Assembly (NCBI GenBank): GCA_041484525.1
Contig: JBGPHT010000150.1
Coordinates: 1 to 18,736, forward strand
Origin: JBGPHT01 sp041484525
GTDB lineage: Bacteria > Acidobacteriota > Terriglobia > Bryobacterales > Bryobacteraceae
Direction: 5' to 3'
Length of the DNA stretch: 18,736 nt
The notes under the pieces are model-generated. The model worked only from the letters and a program-made list of their open reading frames with translations. It was not told where the DNA came from and did no database searches. This document shows positions 6,649 to 14,541 of the stretch, piece after piece. Made by a program: the position numbers and the translations under genes. How positions within the stretch are numbered: the first letter of the stretch is position 1; every line of letters begins with the position of its first letter.

Positions 6649-8874
6649 CTACGAGTGCTTGCTGCCGGAGACTTCGCGGAGGATGTCCTCCACCACGTCC
6701 TGGGCGCGGCCGGATTCTAGTTCCTCGCTCATTCGCCGAAGCGCCACGCCCACGATATCGCGGTGATGGAGTTTCGATCCCGGACCCATGGTGGAGAGCT
6801 TGAGCCAGAGGCTGTGCGCCAGGTCGATATCTTCCGGCCACAGCCGCGGCGGATGCGGCCCCAGGTTGAAGAATACGGTGTCCTTCTGATTCTCCAGCAC
6901 GATCTCGAGCGAAATCGATGGCCGCGGCTCGGGCAGCCGCTCCCAGTAATACCCTACTTGCGCTCCCTGTTCGGAAGGAGTGAGTTTCGGCGAGAGACCC
7001 ATCACGATCCGCGACGATTGCAGGCGCGCCGCGGTCTGCACGGCCGCATCGTAGGGGTCGGCGCCCGGGACCACCATCAGCTCCACATGTTTCCCCGACT
7101 TCTCGGCCAGCGCCACCACACGGGTGAACACGGCGCTCTCCGCGTCGGAGAAGATCTGGCTGGCGTCGAGTGCGTGCTCCCCCGATCCGGCTTCGGTCAC
7201 CGTCCGCACCGAAAGCACTACGATGTCCAACTTGCGCGTGTCGGTCTTCTGCAGGATGCGCTCCAGATGCTGCAGCCGGTTGGGATTACGGACCGCGACC
7301 ACCACGTTGCCGGGCCGTACGCTGAGGGCGTCGCTCGAAAGCTCGGACCGCGTGTCGAGCCGGAACTTCTCCATCTCCTGCGCGTTCCCCGCCCGGTGCT
7401 TTCGGTTGTAGATGTCCGACAGCTCGAAGATGATGAAGAAGGTGATGGTGAAGGTGACTCCGGAAATCGTAGCCACTCTCTTGGTGAGCACGTTGACTAT
7501 CGCCAGTGCGAACAGCGCGACCGTGATCAACATCAGGCCCACCGGAAATTCAATTCCGCGGACGTGGAAATTCAGCGGCACCTTCCATTCGCGCGCTCCG
7601 GGCTGCTTGTAGCGCAGCACCAGAACCGAAAGCGCCTTCATGGCGAAGCTCCACACCACGCCGAAGGCATACGCTTCCCCCAGCATGTAGACGTCGCCCC
7701 GGCTGATCAGAATGGTCACCAGTTGCAGCCCCACGATCAGGTTGATGAGGCGCGAGGTCGTCCCGAACTTGTGGTGCGGATGCCGGAACCAGTCCGGCAG
7801 CACGCCATCCTCCGCCACCCGGTTGAGAACGCCGTTGGAACCGATGATGGCGGTATTGACCGCGCCCGCCAGGATCAACGTCCCTACCAGCACCACGAAT
7901 CCATGGAAGAGCAGGCGGAGCGATACCGGACCCACCAGGTACATCGAGAGGCCGCCGATGAGGTTGTCCAGGAAATTCTTGCGCGCGCTGTCCGGAATGA
8001 TCATCACCGCGAAGAACGACACCAGTGACGTGAACAGCATGCTGTATACGAAGATCACAAACCCGGCGCGCTCCAGGTTCTTCAGCTTGGGGTGTGCGAT
8101 CTCGCGGTTGACCTGTGCCAGGCTCTCTTCGCCGCTCATCGCCAGCAGGGAATGGCCCAGGCCGATCAGCACTGCGATCACGGTGATCGACGGCGCCAGC
8201 GTTCCTTTCAGCCATCCCAGCGCCTCCGGGCTGAACTTCAGGTTGGCCGGGATGGGCGCGGGCACCGGTTGGTAGCCGTTCTTCAGCACCGTAATGATGC
8301 ACCAGACGATCAGGATCACCACCATCACGGTGGTGATCTGCATGATGCGCAGCGCCTTCTCGCTCGATTCTTGAATGCCGATGATGTTCTTCCGCCAGAA
8401 GTACAGCGTGACAGCCGCCGCAAACACCGCCGCGAAGTACGGCGGATGGACGTGCATACCGGCCAGATGGAGGCGCTCGCCGGTCTCGTTGATCAGTCCG
8501 CCCAGGTACAGTCCCGCGCTCACACCGCTGATCGGCCCGGTCAGGACATAGTCGAACATCAGCGCCGAGACCGAGAACTTCGCCAGCGTACCGCCCATGG
8601 CCTCGTGCAGCACCTTGTACACGCCGCCCCGCACGAACATCGAACAGCGTTGGATGTAGATGGCCCGTGCCGCGTAGCTGAACAGCATGATCGCGAGGAT
8701 GAACCAGGGAGCCGCTTTGCCGATGGCCTGCTCGGCGATGCCGCCGACGTAGTAGGCGGAGGATGCGAGATCGCTGAGGACGATGGCGGCGGCGCGCCAG
8801 AAGGAAATGAACGACAGCATGACGGTGGTCGCTACCACGACCTTGACCGTCGCCGGCCGTTGCGGGGTTGTCAC
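6649..8874 (-). CDS. APC-superfamily permease with C-terminal USP-like domain (copy 2)
   Basis: I start this gene at GTG 8872-8874 (741 residues, VTTPQRPATVKVVVATT), because GAGGAG lies 8 nt upstream and this start aligns with copy 1. A longer TTG-started frame to 8913 would include the Shine-Dalgarno sequence as codons. The core shares long identical runs with copy 1 (SFISFWRAAAIVLSDLASSA, CSMFVRGGVY, LTGPIS) and has about 12 membrane segments. The soluble C-terminal domain keeps strands such as NVVVAVRNP, DIVVLSVRTV, HVELMVVPG and RIVMGLSP. Both copies end with the conserved NLGPHPPRLWPED and LHHRD.VGVALRR blocks. The role is secondary transport of an unknown, probably amino-acid-like, substrate, perhaps gated by the cytosolic domain. 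It is divergent from the CCA gene. Confidence 0.88.
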   Translation of the reverse strand: MTTPQRPATVKVVVATTVMLSFISFWRAAAIVLSDLASSAYYVGGIAEQAIGKAAPWFILAIMLFSYAARAIYIQRCSMFVRGGVYKVLHEAMGGTLAKFSVSALMFDYVLTGPISGVSAGLYLGGLINETGERLHLAGMHVHPPYFAAVFAAAVTLYFWRKNIIGIQESSEKALRIMQITTVMVVILIVWCIITVLKNGYQPVPAPIPANLKFSPEALGWLKGTLAPSITVIAVLIGLGHSLLAMSGEESLAQVNREIAHPKLKNLERAGFVIFVYSMLFTSLVSFFAVMIIPDSARKNFLDNLIGGLSMYLVGPVSLRLLFHGFVVLVGTLILAGAVNTAIIGSNGVLNRVAEDGVLPDWFRHPHHKFGTTSRLINLIVGLQLVTILISRGDVYMLGEAYAFGVVWSFAMKALSVLVLRYKQPGAREWKVPLNFHVRGIEFPVGLMLITVALFALAIVNVLTKRVATISGVTFTITFFIIFELSDIYNRKHRAGNAQEMEKFRLDTRSELSSDALSVRPGNVVVAVRNPNRLQHLERILQKTDTRKLDIVVLSVRTVTEAGSGEHALDASQIFSDAESAVFTRVVALAEKSGKHVELMVVPGADPYDAAVQTAARLQSSRIVMGLSPKLTPSEQGAQVGYYWERLPEPRPSISLEIVLENQKDTVFFNLGPHPPRLWPEDIDLAHSLWLKLSTMGPGSKLHHRDIVGVALRRMSEELESGRAQDVVEDILREVSGSKHS

Positions 8875-8882
8875 GTAGGTAA

Positions 8883-8888
8883 CTCCTC
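8883..8888 (-). promoter_or_regulatory. Ribosome-binding site that decides the copy 2 permease start
   Basis: On the minus strand GAGGAG sits 8 nt upstream of GTG 8872-8874. No such site precedes the TTG at 8911-8913, so the shorter reading is preferred. Confidence 0.7.
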
Positions 8889-9036
8889 GATCACCATACA
8901 AGGTGACTTTCAAGCGCCTACGAGGTTAGCTGACGGGCTAGAGTTTGAAAGTACTCTGTCTTGATTAGACTACGCCCCAAACGCACGGGTCCCCCGCCTC
9001 CAGGTGGAGTTTGGCACCCACATATTAGCATAGGGT

Positions 9037-10347
9037 ATGGACGCAGAGGCGCTGGCCCGGACCGTGATTGTGAAGCTGCGCGCCGCCGGTCACCAGGCAT
9101 ATCTGGTCGGCGGATGCGTACGCGACCTGCTGCTGGGAGTGAAGCCCAAGGATTGGGACGTGTCGACGGACGCGCGTCCCGACCGCATCATGGATCTGTT
9201 TGCGAACTCCGGCCGCGTGGGTGCGCATTTCGGAGTAGTGTTGGTGCGCGACGCTTTTTCGCAGGTGGAAGTGGCGACGTTCCGCAGCGATCACGAATAC
9301 ACCGACGGGCGACGGCCGGATGCCGTGCACTTCGAGAACGATCCGCGCGAAGATGTGCTGCGCCGCGATTTCACTATCAACGGGCTGATGCTCGAACCGG
9401 AGACCGGCCGCGTGCTCGATTTCGTGGACGGGCAGGGCGACATCGCGCGGCGCACGGTGCGCGCTATCGGCGATCCTGAGCGGCGGTTCGCGGAGGATCA
9501 CTTGCGCCTGCTGCGCGCCATACGGTTCGCGGCGCGGCTGGGGTTCGAGATCGATCCGGACACGTTCGCGGCCATCCAGCGGCATCACCGGTCGATTCTG
9601 AAAGTGTCGGCGGAGCGGGTGCGCGAAGAACTGGTGCGTATTCTCACCGAGGGCGGCGCGCGCCGCGGCTTCGAGTTGCTGGACGCGAGCGGCCTGCTCG
9701 AGGACCTGCTGCCGGAGGTGGCGGCGATGAAGGGCGTGGAGCAGCCGCCCGAGTATCACCCGGAAGGCGATGTGTGGGTGCACACGCTGCTGCTGCTCGA
9801 GCAACTGGACGAGCCGACACCCACGCTGGCGCTGGGCGCGCTGCTGCACGATGTGGGCAAGCCGCCGACGTTCCGCGTTGCCGAGCGCATCCGCTTCGAC
9901 GGGCACGTGGAGGCAGGCGTGCAGTTGGCGCACCGGATCCTCTGCCGCCTGCGCTTCTCACGCGACGAGATGGAGCAGGTGGAGGCGCTGGTGCACAATC
10001 ACATGAAATTCAAAGATGTGGGACAGATGAAGGAGAGCACGCTCAAGCGGTTCCTGCGCATGCCCGGATTCGACGAACACCTGGAGTTGCATCGGCTGGA
10101 TGTGCTTTCGAGCAATCGCAACCTGGCGAACTACGACGCAGTGAAGCAGAAGCTGGAGCAGTTTTCCGAGGCGCATTTGAAGCCGCCGCGGCTGGTGACG
10201 GGGGAGGATCTGATGGAAGCGGGGTATCAGCCGGGGCCGCAGTTCGGCGAGATTCTGGCGGCGGTGGAGGATGCGCAGCTCGAGGGGGAAATCGGGAGCA
10301 GGGAAGAGGCGCTGCGTCTGGTGAGGGAGAAGTTTCCGAGGGTCTAA
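9037..10347 (+). CDS. cca: CCA-adding enzyme / tRNA nucleotidyltransferase with HD domain
   Basis: The 436-residue product begins with the class II nucleotidyltransferase head: AYLVGGCVRDLLLG at 21-34 and the catalytic DWD at 39-41. RRDFTINGL at 109-117 and the nucleotide-selecting EDHLRLLRAIRFAARLGF at 153-170 follow, then the VSAERVREEL neck. An HD-type segment (LGALLHDVGKPPTF, H271 D272; HNH at 320-322) follows, as in the longer bacterial CCA and related enzymes. It repairs or adds the 3' CCA of tRNAs in the cytosol. Whether it adds all three nucleotides or only part cannot be fully settled by eye, since related poly(A) polymerases and A-adding enzymes share the head. The gene starts 162 bp from the divergent permease. 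The metallophosphoesterase gene begins 6 bp after its stop, suggesting cotranscription. Confidence 0.88.
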   Translation: MDAEALARTVIVKLRAAGHQAYLVGGCVRDLLLGVKPKDWDVSTDARPDRIMDLFANSGRVGAHFGVVLVRDAFSQVEVATFRSDHEYTDGRRPDAVHFENDPREDVLRRDFTINGLMLEPETGRVLDFVDGQGDIARRTVRAIGDPERRFAEDHLRLLRAIRFAARLGFEIDPDTFAAIQRHHRSILKVSAERVREELVRILTEGGARRGFELLDASGLLEDLLPEVAAMKGVEQPPEYHPEGDVWVHTLLLLEQLDEPTPTLALGALLHDVGKPPTFRVAERIRFDGHVEAGVQLAHRILCRLRFSRDEMEQVEALVHNHMKFKDVGQMKESTLKRFLRMPGFDEHLELHRLDVLSSNRNLANYDAVKQKLEQFSEAHLKPPRLVTGEDLMEAGYQPGPQFGEILAAVEDAQLEGEIGSREEALRLVREKFPRV

Positions 10348-10353
10348 CGGTTC

Positions 10354-11550
10354 ATGTCGATTCTGGGTGTGATTCTCATATTATTTGCAGCGGCGCAATT
10401 CTATTGGTTGTGGCGCGGGCTTGTCTTGCTGCGGCGCCGGGTTGCGCGGCCGCACACGCGGGCGATTGTCGGCGGCGCGGTGCTGGCGTACGGCCTCCTG
10501 CTGCTGGCATACAACTTCGGATACTTGGGGCGTTATGAAACAGCGGTCCACCTGACGCTGCGGGATGCACTGTTGACGGCTCCTTTCGCGTGGTGGGCGG
10601 CGAGCTCGATCGTCGGATTCATCGTAGTGCTGCTGCTGTTGCCGGCACGCGGAGTCGCGTGGCTGGTGCGGAGGCGGAGCCCGCCGGAATCGGCGTCACG
10701 GCGGCATTTCCTGGAGCGCACGGTTTCGGTCGCGGCGGCTGCGCCGTTCGTGGCGGGCGCGTACGGGATGCTGTACGGGCGGTTGAATCTGGAGACCACT
10801 GCGACGCGCATCCGGCTGGCGCGGCTACCGCGAGCCTTCGAGGGCTTCCGCATTGCGCAGCTTTCCGACATTCACATCGGGCCTTTCATGCCTCAGGAGG
10901 AGATTCGCCGCTACGTCGCCATCGCCAATGCGCTGAAGGTCGACATGATCGTGCTGACCGGCGATTTCGTGACCTTCGATCCATCCACCGAGCGAGCAGT
11001 GGTGGAGGCGCTCTCAGGACTGCGCGCGCCATACGGCGTTTTCGGATGCCTGGGCAATCACGACACGTGGACGGGCGTGGAGGAATCGATCACCGCGTTG
11101 TTCCAGCAGGCCGGGATCCGGATCTTGCGGCAGGAGCGCGTCGCCATCCGGAGCCGCGGCGATGAACTGAACCTGATCGGCACGGATTTTCAGACGGAGC
11201 GGCGATTCGGTCCGACTCTGCCGGTGAGGCAGGCGTTGGAGAATATCGAGGGGCTGGTTGCGGCGGATCGTGTGAACCTGCTGCTCAGCCATAATCCCGC
11301 CACGTTCCCGCGCGCCGCCGGCCTGGGCATCGACCTGAGCCTGGCGGGGCACACGCACGGCGGTCAGGCGGCCCTCGAATTCATCAGCCCGGAACTGGCG
11401 CCGACGCGCCTGGTGACGCCCTACGTGGCGGGATTGTTTGAGGAGCCGGGCGGGCAACTGTACGTGAACCGCGGGATCGGGACGGTGTTCGTGCCGATCC
11501 GGATCGGTGCGCCGCCCGAAATCAGCGTGTTCCAGTTGACGCGCGGGTGA
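10354..11550 (+). CDS. Membrane-anchored YaeI-type metallophosphoesterase
   Basis: The 398-residue product has hydrophobic segments near 2-20, 38-55 and 84-100, then a twin-arginine-like motif SRRHFL at 115-120 and another hydrophobic stretch at 124-140. The catalytic part starts at about 160 with the calcineurin-like metal sites: LSDIHIG (170-176), TGDFV (202-206), GNHD (234-237), LLSHNP (310-315) and GHTHGGQ (332-338). This is the YaeI/LpxG-like branch, phosphodiesterases acting at or outside the membrane, often on lipid-linked pyrophosphates; the exact substrate here is unknown. The catalytic domain is probably periplasmic. The start ATG lies 6 bp after the cca stop, with GAGGGT inside the end of cca as a possible ribosome-binding site. 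Confidence 0.87.
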   Translation: MSILGVILILFAAAQFYWLWRGLVLLRRRVARPHTRAIVGGAVLAYGLLLLAYNFGYLGRYETAVHLTLRDALLTAPFAWWAASSIVGFIVVLLLLPARGVAWLVRRRSPPESASRRHFLERTVSVAAAAPFVAGAYGMLYGRLNLETTATRIRLARLPRAFEGFRIAQLSDIHIGPFMPQEEIRRYVAIANALKVDMIVLTGDFVTFDPSTERAVVEALSGLRAPYGVFGCLGNHDTWTGVEESITALFQQAGIRILRQERVAIRSRGDELNLIGTDFQTERRFGPTLPVRQALENIEGLVAADRVNLLLSHNPATFPRAAGLGIDLSLAGHTHGGQAALEFISPELAPTRLVTPYVAGLFEEPGGQLYVNRGIGTVFVPIRIGAPPEISVFQLTRG

Positions 11551-11593
11551 GACGAACCGTGCGGTCCCTCGCCTAAGGGCGGGGAGTCTTAGC

Positions 11594-12265
11594 ATGTGTC
11601 TGACGAAGGTTTCGCTTAACACCTGTATCGCGCTACTGGCTGCCGGTCTGGCGCCGGCGCGTGCGCAATCGTTCATCACAGCTACGCCGCGGGCCAGCCA
11701 GCGCGCGGTCACGTCGCAGCGGATCGCGCTCACCGACATCACCATCACGTATCATCGGCCGCTGGTGAACGGCCGCAAAGTCTGGGGCGGGATCGTTCCG
11801 TTCGGCAACGTTTGGCGCGCCGCGTATTGGCTGCAGGAGAAAGTCAACCTGGATGAAGCGCTGAAGTGGTCGGACCGTTCGATCCAGATCGAGGAGCGGT
11901 TCGACAACCTGATGACGAAGGGCGGGGTGCTCGAAGCGTTGAACCGCGCAACAGATGCCGCGGCGGCGCGCACGCGTGCAATGGAGATCGGGAATGCGAC
12001 GCAGGTCTACTTCTACGGCCGCCAATTGCAGACGCAGAAGCAGAAGGCGCAGGCGATCTCGGTGTATCGCACAGTGGCCAAGAGGTTTCCGCAGCACTGG
12101 CTGGGGCATATGGCTCAGGCACGAGCGTTCGTCGCGGACGGGGATTTCGCTGGGGCGATTAAAGAAGTGAGGGCGGCGGCAGCGGCGGGTGCTCCGGACG
12201 CGCAAAAGCCGAACATGGAGACCTTGATCAAGCGCCTGGAAAGCAAGGAAGACATCAACGGCTAG
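11594..12265 (+). CDS. DUF2911/TPR protein with probable in-frame loss of the DUF2911 core
   Basis: The 223-residue product has an N-terminal signal peptide (residues 1-24, ending APARA). It then starts a DUF2911 domain: PRASQRAVTSQRIALTDITI, YHRPLVNGRKVWGG (53-66) and FGNVWRA (70-76). It jumps directly to YWLQEKVNLDEALKWSDRSI, the start of the TPR-like C-terminal region that in longer family members follows the whole DUF2911 domain (recollection). The DUF2911 gene at 3709 continues after its VWRL for another 110 or so residues that have no counterpart here. The helical repeats run to the end (YFYGRQLQTQKQKAQAIS, HWLGHMAQARAFVADGDF). GGGGAG at 11581-11586, 7 nt before ATG, supports the start. 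The protein may still be exported, but its DUF2911 fold cannot be complete. Confidence 0.8.
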   Translation: MCLTKVSLNTCIALLAAGLAPARAQSFITATPRASQRAVTSQRIALTDITITYHRPLVNGRKVWGGIVPFGNVWRAAYWLQEKVNLDEALKWSDRSIQIEERFDNLMTKGGVLEALNRATDAAAARTRAMEIGNATQVYFYGRQLQTQKQKAQAISVYRTVAKRFPQHWLGHMAQARAFVADGDFAGAIKEVRAAAAAGAPDAQKPNMETLIKRLESKEDING

Positions 12266-12266
12266 G

Positions 12267-12514
12267 AGTTTCGGGGACAGGCTACACAACCTCGAAACTC
12301 CCAGCCCGCGACAGAGCCGCGCGTCAGCAAGCTGTTGTTGAGTGACAACGTCCAACGGCTCCGTTAAAAAAGCGTCCCGAAATTCATGATTCCACGACGC
12401 CGGCCGCTCGCGTCTTCGTCGCTTCGATGGGCCGCAGGCCCATGGCATTCCTTGACAATCGCGGCTCTGTCCCCCGGTGTGAGTTTCGAGGTTGTGTAGC
12501 CTGTCCCCGAAACT
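12267..12514. repeat. MITE/REPIN-like element with perfect 34-bp inverted ends
   Basis: The arm at 12267-12300 (AGTTTCGGGGACAGGCTACA...) is an exact reverse complement of 12481-12514. A second perfect pair of 12 bp (12310-12321 and 12460-12471) is nested inside, with a 9-nt spacer on each side, so the two halves are symmetric over about 55 bp. The interior also has a 7-bp stem with a 3-nt loop at 12427-12443. It has no ORF. There is no target-site duplication (flanks CTAGG and ATGCT). It separates two convergent genes: it starts 1 base after one stop and overlaps the other stop by 2 bases. It could form a large cruciform or act as a two-way terminator. The GGGGACAGGCTAC phrase resembles ends linked to REP-associated Y1 transposases (recollection). 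Confidence 0.85.
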
Positions 12515-13190
12515 ATGCTGACAATTCTCGTGCCGCCCGGAACACCTCGAGCAGCATCGCTTCCGTCAGCTTCCCGGTGGACGTGTTCTGCTGGCTGGGG
12601 TGATAGGAACTGATCAGCACCGGCTGTCCGGGCGCGATCCGGAACCGGCGATTGTGTCCGAATTGGAAAGGGGCGCGGCTGCGGATGACGCCGCGCGCCT
12701 TCAGCACATCCAGGTAATTGTCGAACGCAATCTTGCCCAGCGCCACCACTACCTTCACGTTTCGCAGCAGATCCAATTCACGCTCCAGATACGGACGGCA
12801 GTTGCGGATCTCTTCGGGCGCCGGCTTGTTGTCGGGCGGAGCGCATCGCGCCGCGGCGGTGATGTAGGCGCCCTGGAGCCTGAGGCCGTCGTCGCGCGAG
12901 ACGCTTGCGGCCTGGGAGGCGAACCCGGTCTGGTGGAGGGCGCGATAGAGCCAGTCGCCGGACCGGTCGCCGGTGAACATGCGGCCGGTGCGGTTGGCGC
13001 CGTGGGCGGCGGGCGCCAGTCCCAGGATGAGGACGCGCGCCTCCGGGTCGCCAAACGCCGGGACCGGTTTGCCCCAATACTCCCAGTCGCGGTAGGCGCG
13101 CCGTTTGACCGCAGCTATGGTGGTCGAGTGTTCCCGCAGACGCGGGCAGAGGTTGCAGCCGATAATTTCCTTTTGGAGAATGTCGAGCAA
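12513..13190 (-). CDS. Family 5 (UdgB-type) uracil-DNA glycosylase
   Basis: The 225-residue product has the iron-sulfur cysteines C12, C15, C116 and C131 (CNLC near the start, AARCAP, NCRPYL). The active-site motif GLAPAAHGANRTGRMFTGD at 57-75 has Ala where family 4 enzymes have a Glu, and the HPSQQN motif at 197-202 also matches family 5. It removes uracil and related damaged bases from DNA in base-excision repair. The start is TTG 13188-13190; no ATG or GTG in frame lies upstream within the gap and an AGGA lies 12 nt before it, so this start is probable rather than certain. Its TAG stop shares its last two bases with the inverted-repeat element, yet the C-terminus (EVFRAARELSA) looks complete. 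It is divergent from the penicillin-binding gene. Confidence 0.88.
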   Translation of the reverse strand: MLDILQKEIIGCNLCPRLREHSTTIAAVKRRAYRDWEYWGKPVPAFGDPEARVLILGLAPAAHGANRTGRMFTGDRSGDWLYRALHQTGFASQAASVSRDDGLRLQGAYITAAARCAPPDNKPAPEEIRNCRPYLERELDLLRNVKVVVALGKIAFDNYLDVLKARGVIRSRAPFQFGHNRRFRIAPGQPVLISSYHPSQQNTSTGKLTEAMLLEVFRAARELSA

Positions 13191-13269
13191 GAAGCCGCGA
13201 TATCCTGGCTTTATTCTAACGGAACGAAGACGGTAAATCCTTCTGTACCTGCACTTAAGAGGTTAAAAT

Positions 13270-13320
13270 GTGAAGAAACAGCTTGACGTACGAATAACAC
13301 AATGGAGACAATTGAAATAG
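13270..13320 (+). CDS. Possible 16-codon leader ORF
   Basis: GTG at 13270-13272 is preceded by AAGAGG (13257-13262) with 7 nt spacing, the best ribosome-binding site in this gap. The frame reads VKKQLDVRITQWRQLK and stops at TAG 13318-13320, 59 bp before the preferred start of the transpeptidase gene. It overlaps the other candidate start (ATG 13302) in a different frame. It could be a translated leader or a chance frame. Confidence 0.2.
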   Translation: MKKQLDVRITQWRQLK

Positions 13321-13379
13321 TCTGGTTGCTCCGGCCGGATGTAAGGCCCATTGCTCTGGGTTGCCGCGTGTCTGTGTTT

Positions 13380-14534
13380 ATGAAGAACCGACCCTCAGTT
13401 TTCACCCTCGCGGTCCTTGTTCTCCTACTGGCAACGGCTGCATTCGGCGCGACGAAGCATAAACGTCGCCGACTGATCGTACCGGTGGCAGCCACTCGCG
13501 CCCTACCTGTACGCAAGGCAGTGGTTCAGACTCCGTCGGCCACCATCCCCGTCATCCGCGGCGGGCCGTGGACGGAACCGACTTATGCCGATTCTACGCT
13601 GGGCGACAACATCGATGGCGAGGACCTGGTGATTCGCCGCGCGGCGGTGGAGGCGTTGGGGGCGTTCAACGGGTCGGTGGTCGTGGCCGATCCGAACACG
13701 GGACGCGTCCTGACGATGGTCAACCAGAAGCTGGCGCTGAGCAGCGGTTTCCAGCCGTGCTCCACGGTGAAAATCTCGGTGGCGCTGGCAGGGCTGACCG
13801 AGAAAGTGATCTCGCCCTCCACGCGGTACCGGATGAGCGGTGTGAGGACGGATCTCACGTACGCGCTGGCGCATTCCAACAATTACTATTTCGCCACGCT
13901 GGGGCAGAAGCTGGGATTTGAAAAGGTCAGTTACTACTCGCACTTGTTTGGCTACGGGGAAAAGGCCGGGCTGAACATTGCGGGCGAGCAGCCGGGCCGC
14001 TATCCTTCCGCGCCGCCCGAGAACGGCGGGGTCGGGATGCTCACGAGTTTCGGCGAGGAGATCCGGCAGACGCCGCTGCAACTGGCAGCACTGATGAGCG
14101 CGATCGCGAACGGCGGCACGTTGTACTACCTGCAATATCCGCGCAACCAGGCGGAGGTCAAGACCTTCACGCCGCAGATCAAGCGCAAGCTGCAGATCGA
14201 GAAACTGCTGCCGGCCATCAAGCCGGGCATGCGGGGGGCGGTCGAGTTCGGAACCGCGCACCGCGCGCGCGAGGATGGGCCGATCGCCGGCAAGACCGGC
14301 ACATGCAGCGACGACCACACGCACCTGGGCTGGTTCGGGTCGTTCAACGACACGGGGAACCGGAAGCTGGTGGTGGTGGTGCTGTTGACCGGCGGGCGGC
14401 CGGCCATCGGACCGTTGGCGGCGGGAATCGCGGGCGATGTGTACCGCATCCTGGGAGAGAAGAACTACTTCGCGTCGACGCTGCCGGTGACGCCGGCCAC
14501 GTTGATCTCGAGCCGGATTTGCTGCTCGAAATAG
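13380..14534 (+). CDS. Penicillin-binding protein, minimal transpeptidase
   Basis: Started at ATG 13380 the product has 384 residues. It begins with a hydrophobic signal or anchor (MKNRPSVFTLAVLVLLLATA) followed by a basic patch (KHKRRR) and a Pro/Ala/Val-rich linker. An in-frame ATG at 13302 would put 26 unrelated residues before the signal, so the later start is preferred, although neither has a good ribosome-binding site. The transpeptidase motifs are intact: STVK (nucleophile Ser128, Lys131), SNN at 166-168 and KTG at 305-307. It cross-links peptidoglycan peptides in the periplasm, or could be a related beta-lactam-binding enzyme. The usual N-terminal dimerisation/pedestal domain of class B PBPs is absent, making it short. 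It converges on the DJ-1-like gene with a 7-bp gap. Confidence 0.82.
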   Translation: MKNRPSVFTLAVLVLLLATAAFGATKHKRRRLIVPVAATRALPVRKAVVQTPSATIPVIRGGPWTEPTYADSTLGDNIDGEDLVIRRAAVEALGAFNGSVVVADPNTGRVLTMVNQKLALSSGFQPCSTVKISVALAGLTEKVISPSTRYRMSGVRTDLTYALAHSNNYYFATLGQKLGFEKVSYYSHLFGYGEKAGLNIAGEQPGRYPSAPPENGGVGMLTSFGEEIRQTPLQLAALMSAIANGGTLYYLQYPRNQAEVKTFTPQIKRKLQIEKLLPAIKPGMRGAVEFGTAHRAREDGPIAGKTGTCSDDHTHLGWFGSFNDTGNRKLVVVVLLTGGRPAIGPLAAGIAGDVYRILGEKNYFASTLPVTPATLISSRICCSK

Positions 14535-14541
14535 CCGTCCG

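Noticed and set aside
6763..8028. 421-codon plus-strand frame opposite permease copy 2
   Set aside because: It has the same shadow composition, and its counterpart frame opposite copy 1 shows that it only reflects the coding strand.
9025..9933. 302-codon minus-strand frame opposite cca
   Set aside because: The plus-strand frame has all nucleotidyltransferase motifs; this one has only a His/Arg/Gln-rich shadow composition.
12352..12370. AACGG/CCGTT hairpin next to an A-run inside the inverted-repeat element, as a terminator
   Set aside because: The A-run follows on the plus strand and the T-run would precede the stem on the minus strand, so neither orientation gives a stem followed by U.
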